Origin: DATKCJ01 sp035513275
GTDB taxonomy: Bacteria; Verrucomicrobiota; Verrucomicrobiia; Opitutales; Opitutaceae
Reading direction: 5' to 3'
DNA: 18,058 bases
Assembly (NCBI GenBank): GCA_035513275.1
Contig: DATKCJ010000240.1
Coordinates: forward strand, 1-18,058
Below are positions 15,320 through 18,058 of this stretch, one piece after another. The position numbers were made by a program, and so were the translations under genes. The notes beneath the pieces are model-generated. The model worked only from the letters and a program-made list of their open reading frames with translations, was not told the DNA's origin and ran no database searches. Each line of letters opens with the position of its first letter. The first letter of the stretch is position 1.

Positions 15320-16732
15320 TTACTGCGCCTGCTTGGCCAGCTTGAAGGTCGTGGGCAACACGCCCGGAGGCAGCGCCAGCAGGTCGTATTCGGTCGAGTC
15401 GGTGATGCTGACCTGGGTGAACTCGCCGACCGGAATCGTCGCGTCGAGATACACGCGGCCGTCGATGTCGGGCGCATCGCCTTCTCCGCGCGCGACGCCG
15501 GGCTCCTCGACGAGGACCTTGAGCGTGCGGCCGACATGCTCGCGGCCCACCGACTCGGAAATCTCCCGCTGCAACGCCATCGCTGCATTCCAGCGGCGAT
15601 CCTTGATGCGTGCGGCGACCTGGTCGCCGCGCTTCGCGGCGCGCGTGCCTTCCTCCTGCGAATACTTGAAAACGCCGAGCCTCTCGAAGCGCGTCTCGCG
15701 AATAAACTCCAGCAACTCCTCGAAATCCGCATCGGTCTCGCCGGGGAATCCCACGATGAACGTCGTGCGCAGTGTGATGCCCGGGATGCCCGCGCGGATG
15801 TCGCGCACGAGATTGCGGATGTATTGCGACGATGTCTCGCGTTGCATCTCCGTGAGCATGTGGTCGGAGATGTGCTGAAGCGGCATGTCGACATACCGCG
15901 CGACCTTCGGGCACGCGGCGATCGTCTCGATCAGCTCCGCGCTCCAATGCGCGGGGTGCGTGTAGAGCAGGCGGATCCAGAAATCGCCCTCGATCGCGTT
16001 CAGCTCGCGCAGGAGGCGTGTGAGTGAATCGCCGCGCGTCGAGTCGACGGGACTGCGCGGATTCGGGCGCTCCTCCCAGGTGTCCATCCCGTAGTAGGTG
16101 GTGTCCTGTGAAATCAGGTTCAACTCGCGAACGCCCTCGGCGACCATCTGGCGCGCCTCGGCGACGATCGACTCGACCGTGCGGCTGCGATGCCTGCCGC
16201 GGATTTGCGGAATGATGCAGAACGTGCACGGGTGGTTGCAGCCTTCCGCGATCTTCACGTAGGCCATATGCCGCGGTGTCAGCCGGAAGCGCGGCGTGTC
16301 GAAATCCGGAATGAAAGTTGAGCGCTTCTCCACGAGTGTCAGTGGCAGTTCGCCGGTGACACGCTCGCGGCCCATCAGGCGCTCGATGACGCCGGCGACA
16401 TTTGTCACCTGGTCGAGTCCGATGAATGCGTCGACCTCGGGGATCTGGCCGGGCAGTTCCTTCGCGAACCGCTGCGACATGCAGCCGGCGACGATCAGCT
16501 TCTGTCCCCGGCGGCGCTTTCGCATCCCGCGGGTTTCGTGTGCCTCGAGGATTGCGTTGATGCTCTCCTCCTTTGAGGAGTCGATGAACGAGCACGTGTT
16601 TACGATCACGACATCCGCCGCGGCGGCGTCGGGGATCACGCGCATGCCGGCCTTGTGCAGGTGGCCGATCATGATCTCGGAGTCCACCAGGTTCTTGGCA
16701 CAACCCAGTGAAATGAGACCGACCTTGATCAT
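15320..16732 (-). CDS. rimO: Ribosomal protein S12 methylthiotransferase
   Basis: A 470-residue radical-SAM enzyme that adds a methylthio group to a conserved aspartate of ribosomal protein S12. The N-terminal UPF0004 domain starts SLGCAKNLVDSE and has the three cysteines for the auxiliary cluster (Cys11, Cys47, Cys84). The radical-SAM motif CNHPCTFC (Cys165, Cys169, Cys172) follows. The C-terminal part (about 395-465) is a TRAM domain. SLGCAKNLVDSE and IPQIRGRHRSR distinguish RimO from the tRNA enzyme MiaB. A GGAG sits only two bases before the start at 16732. It follows the 31-residue basic peptide gene by 40 bp and is probably co-transcribed with it. Confidence 0.95.
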   Translation of the reverse strand: MIKVGLISLGCAKNLVDSEIMIGHLHKAGMRVIPDAAAADVVIVNTCSFIDSSKEESINAILEAHETRGMRKRRRGQKLIVAGCMSQRFAKELPGQIPEVDAFIGLDQVTNVAGVIERLMGRERVTGELPLTLVEKRSTFIPDFDTPRFRLTPRHMAYVKIAEGCNHPCTFCIIPQIRGRHRSRTVESIVAEARQMVAEGVRELNLISQDTTYYGMDTWEERPNPRSPVDSTRGDSLTRLLRELNAIEGDFWIRLLYTHPAHWSAELIETIAACPKVARYVDMPLQHISDHMLTEMQRETSSQYIRNLVRDIRAGIPGITLRTTFIVGFPGETDADFEELLEFIRETRFERLGVFKYSQEEGTRAAKRGDQVAARIKDRRWNAAMALQREISESVGREHVGRTLKVLVEEPGVARGEGDAPDIDGRVYLDATIPVGEFTQVSITDSTEYDLLALPPGVLPTTFKLAKQAQ

Positions 16733-16772
16733 GACTCCGGCGTATGGAAGAAGCGCTCGCCCTGAAGGGCGG

Positions 16773-16868
16773 CTACTTCTTCGCGGGCTTGGGCGTCCGG
16801 GCGGCTTTCCTTTTCAGGTATGCCTTGCGGCGGCGGCGCTTGGTGGTCGGCTTGTGCGGCTTGCTCAT
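16773..16868 (-). CDS. 31-residue highly basic peptide upstream of rimO
   Basis: A tiny frame (MSKPHKPTTK, then RRRRKAYLKRK, then a Lys/Pro/Ala tail) in which about half the residues are Lys or Arg. It resembles small ribosomal proteins or ribosome/nucleic-acid-binding peptides in composition, but I cannot assign it to a family. It lies 40 bp before rimO on the same strand, with a small hairpin (16759-16770) between. The longer frame to 16991 adds a non-basic, unlikely N-terminus, so the ATG at 16868 is preferred. The composition and conserved-looking start make it likely a real gene; RNA binding is inferred. Confidence 0.6.
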   Translation of the reverse strand: MSKPHKPTTKRRRRKAYLKRKAARTPKPAKK

Positions 16869-17019
16869 GTGTGTCGTGCAGGGAAAACGGGCAAGTGTCG
16901 GGGCATCGCGGGGTGAGTCAAGCAGCGAGTGCCCGGTCGCGTGCATGGGGCAAACACCCCGCAACTGCACTTGAATATTCGACAGAACCACAGAGTTCGT
17001 TCATAGTCCGCTTCCCCAC
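16869..17019. other. Divergent intergenic region between basic peptide and HTH protein genes
   Basis: 151 bp that must hold promoters for both directions. It is AT-richer near 16970-17010. A weak plus-strand match (TTCGAC, 17 bp, TCATAG) is possible but not convincing. No operator or repeat stands out. Confidence 0.3.
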
Positions 17020-17379
17020 ATGGATACACTAAAGAGAATAGCTACATACAAGAACCGCATCGCGGCGCTTGAGGGCAAGCTGTTCGGCGAGCTCTCAAAG
17101 CTCCCGGGCAAATACGGCTTCTCCAGCGCTGAGGACTTCATCGCCGCCGTGAGGCAGGCGACCGGAAAGGCGCCCAAGGCGGCGAAGGTCTCGAAGGCTG
17201 GCAAACGCGGTCGGAAGCGCAAGCCACGCGCGAAGATCACGGACGCCACCCGCGCCAAGGTGAAATCGATGGTCGGTGCCAAGAAGACCTCGGCGGCGAT
17301 TGCCGCGGAGCTCGATATCTCGGTGCCCACCGTCCAGAACATCAAAAAGGCGATGGGCCTGGTGAAGGCGCGCGGCTGA
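17020..17379 (+). CDS. Small H-NS/MvaT-like helix-turn-helix DNA-binding protein
   Basis: A 119-residue protein in three parts. The N-terminal helical region (1-46) has KYGFSSAEDFIAAV, which resembles the oligomerisation part of H-NS/MvaT-like nucleoid proteins. A Lys/Arg/Ala/Pro linker (48-72, with KRGRKRKPRAK) resembles histone tails. A C-terminal helix-turn-helix (about 74-113, with TSAAIAAELDISVPTVQNIKKA) resembles the resolvase/transposase-type homeodomain fold. It probably binds DNA with low specificity, perhaps as a nucleoid protein or a local regulator. I cannot name a specific orthologue. Start at 17020 follows no Shine-Dalgarno sequence. It lies 85 bp before the aminotransferase gene on the same strand. 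Confidence 0.82.
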   Translation: MDTLKRIATYKNRIAALEGKLFGELSKLPGKYGFSSAEDFIAAVRQATGKAPKAAKVSKAGKRGRKRKPRAKITDATRAKVKSMVGAKKTSAAIAAELDISVPTVQNIKKAMGLVKARG

Positions 17380-17464
17380 CGCGGCTAAGCGCGTCGCGAG
17401 TCCCCGCCAGGCGCGGCGCAGTTTGAGTTTGAGCAGTCACCCGCGGCAAGTGAGCGTGGGTGCT

Positions 17465-18058
17465 GTGCAGACTTATATCCAGGCGAACACCAACGGCCGC
17501 TTGCACGATGCCGCGGAGCCGTCGCTGACCGTTCTCGACCGCAGTTTCCTTTATGGTGACGCGGTCTATGAGGTCTGGCGCACGGTGCATGGCATCGCGT
17601 TCGCGTTCGACGAGCATTTCGAACGGCTGGAGGCGTCGGCACGGGCGCTCTTCCTGCAATTGCCGTTCGATCGCGACGGCTTGCTCTCCGAGATGCGGCG
17701 CACGTGCGGCGCATTCGTCCAGCGCGCAGGGTGGCAGGGCGAACTCTACATCCGCCTTCAGCTCTCGCGCGGCGGTGGCCCGATCGGGCTCGACCCGGCG
17801 CTCGCTGGCGAGCCCACGTTCGTCCTCATGGTCCAGCCGCTTCGCGGTTGGCCGGACGACGTGCTCGAGCGCGGCGTCAACCTCTCGGTCGCGACTTCGC
17901 TGCGCCGGAATCCCGCCAACGCGCTCAATCCCGCGTGGAAGACAGGCAACTATCTCAACAACCTCCTGTGCCTTCGCGAGGCTCGCGGCTGCGGCGCCGA
18001 TGAGGTCGTGATCCTGAATCTCGAGGGCGAAGTCACCGAGGCTGCCACCTCCAACATT
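17465..18058 (+). CDS. Class IV (fold type IV) PLP aminotransferase, 3' end beyond the window
   Basis: 198 codons are visible, reading to the right edge without a stop. The protein belongs to the branched-chain/D-amino-acid aminotransferase and aminodeoxychorismate lyase superfamily. It starts with QTYIQANTNGRL then SLTVLDRSFLYGDAVYEVWR, the typical N-domain. The active-site segment WKTGNYLNNLLCLREA carries the probable PLP lysine, Lys159, followed by EGEVTEAATSNI with the conserved Glu193. It could be IlvE, Dat or PabC; the visible part does not decide. Start is a GTG at 17465, chosen for family-like length; GTG codons at 17450 and 17456 are also possible. An ATG-only search would miss this gene. 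Confidence 0.88.
   Translation, partial: MQTYIQANTNGRLHDAAEPSLTVLDRSFLYGDAVYEVWRTVHGIAFAFDEHFERLEASARALFLQLPFDRDGLLSEMRRTCGAFVQRAGWQGELYIRLQLSRGGGPIGLDPALAGEPTFVLMVQPLRGWPDDVLERGVNLSVATSLRRNPANALNPAWKTGNYLNNLLCLREARGCGADEVVILNLEGEVTEAATSNI

Noticed and set aside
15276..16703. 475-codon minus-strand frame overlapping rimO
   Set aside because: Same strand but different frame from rimO, Arg/His-rich with no domain; rimO has all catalytic cysteines.

Overview
This window is GC-rich bacterial chromosome from a Gram-negative organism: it encodes two envelope-spanning HlyD/MacA-type adaptors and a sigma-54 regulatory circuit. Most start codons lack a recognisable Shine-Dalgarno sequence. Together with the GTAG-headed extragenic palindromes, this makes me suspect a Verrucomicrobiota (Opitutae-like) genome. 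That placement is an inference from style and gene content, with no marker gene behind it.

Region 1 (1-6233, minus strand). Read in the direction of transcription this holds a small unknown membrane protein, an NtrC-type sigma-54 response regulator, an NtrY-like sensor kinase, a HlyD adaptor, an ABC ATPase and a secreted DUF4097 protein cut by the left edge. Two almost identical -24/-12 promoters (TGGCAC-N6-TGCAA) lie before the small membrane protein and before hlyD. About 90-100 bp upstream of each is the same composite site, GGGA-N8-TCCCA-N5-GGGAC, with exactly conserved spacing. This is strong internal evidence that the regulator activates its own operon and the efflux operon. The window therefore seems to hold a complete regulatory loop for an envelope or efflux stress response. 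The pump's permease is not in view and may lie beyond the left edge.

Region 2 (6234-8127). A divergent intergenic region leads to glpD, the FAD-dependent glycerol-3-phosphate dehydrogenase. A REPIN-like double hairpin separates it from the convergent operon that follows.

Region 3 (8128-11541, minus strand). A compact MacAB-type tripartite efflux operon: adaptor, ATPase, permease, with 12-15 bp gaps. The adaptor has an unusual insertion of about 90 residues.

Region 4 (11542-18058). A divergently read NhaC-family antiporter, possibly with its own -24/-12 promoter, is followed by housekeeping genes: coaD (minus), pgsA-pgpA (plus, overlapping by 4 bp), and a 31-residue basic peptide plus rimO (minus). 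Last come a small H-NS-like/helix-turn-helix protein (plus) and a class IV aminotransferase cut by the right edge. PgsA and PgpA catalyse consecutive steps of phosphatidylglycerol synthesis. Each of the three convergent gene junctions holds a distinct palindrome.
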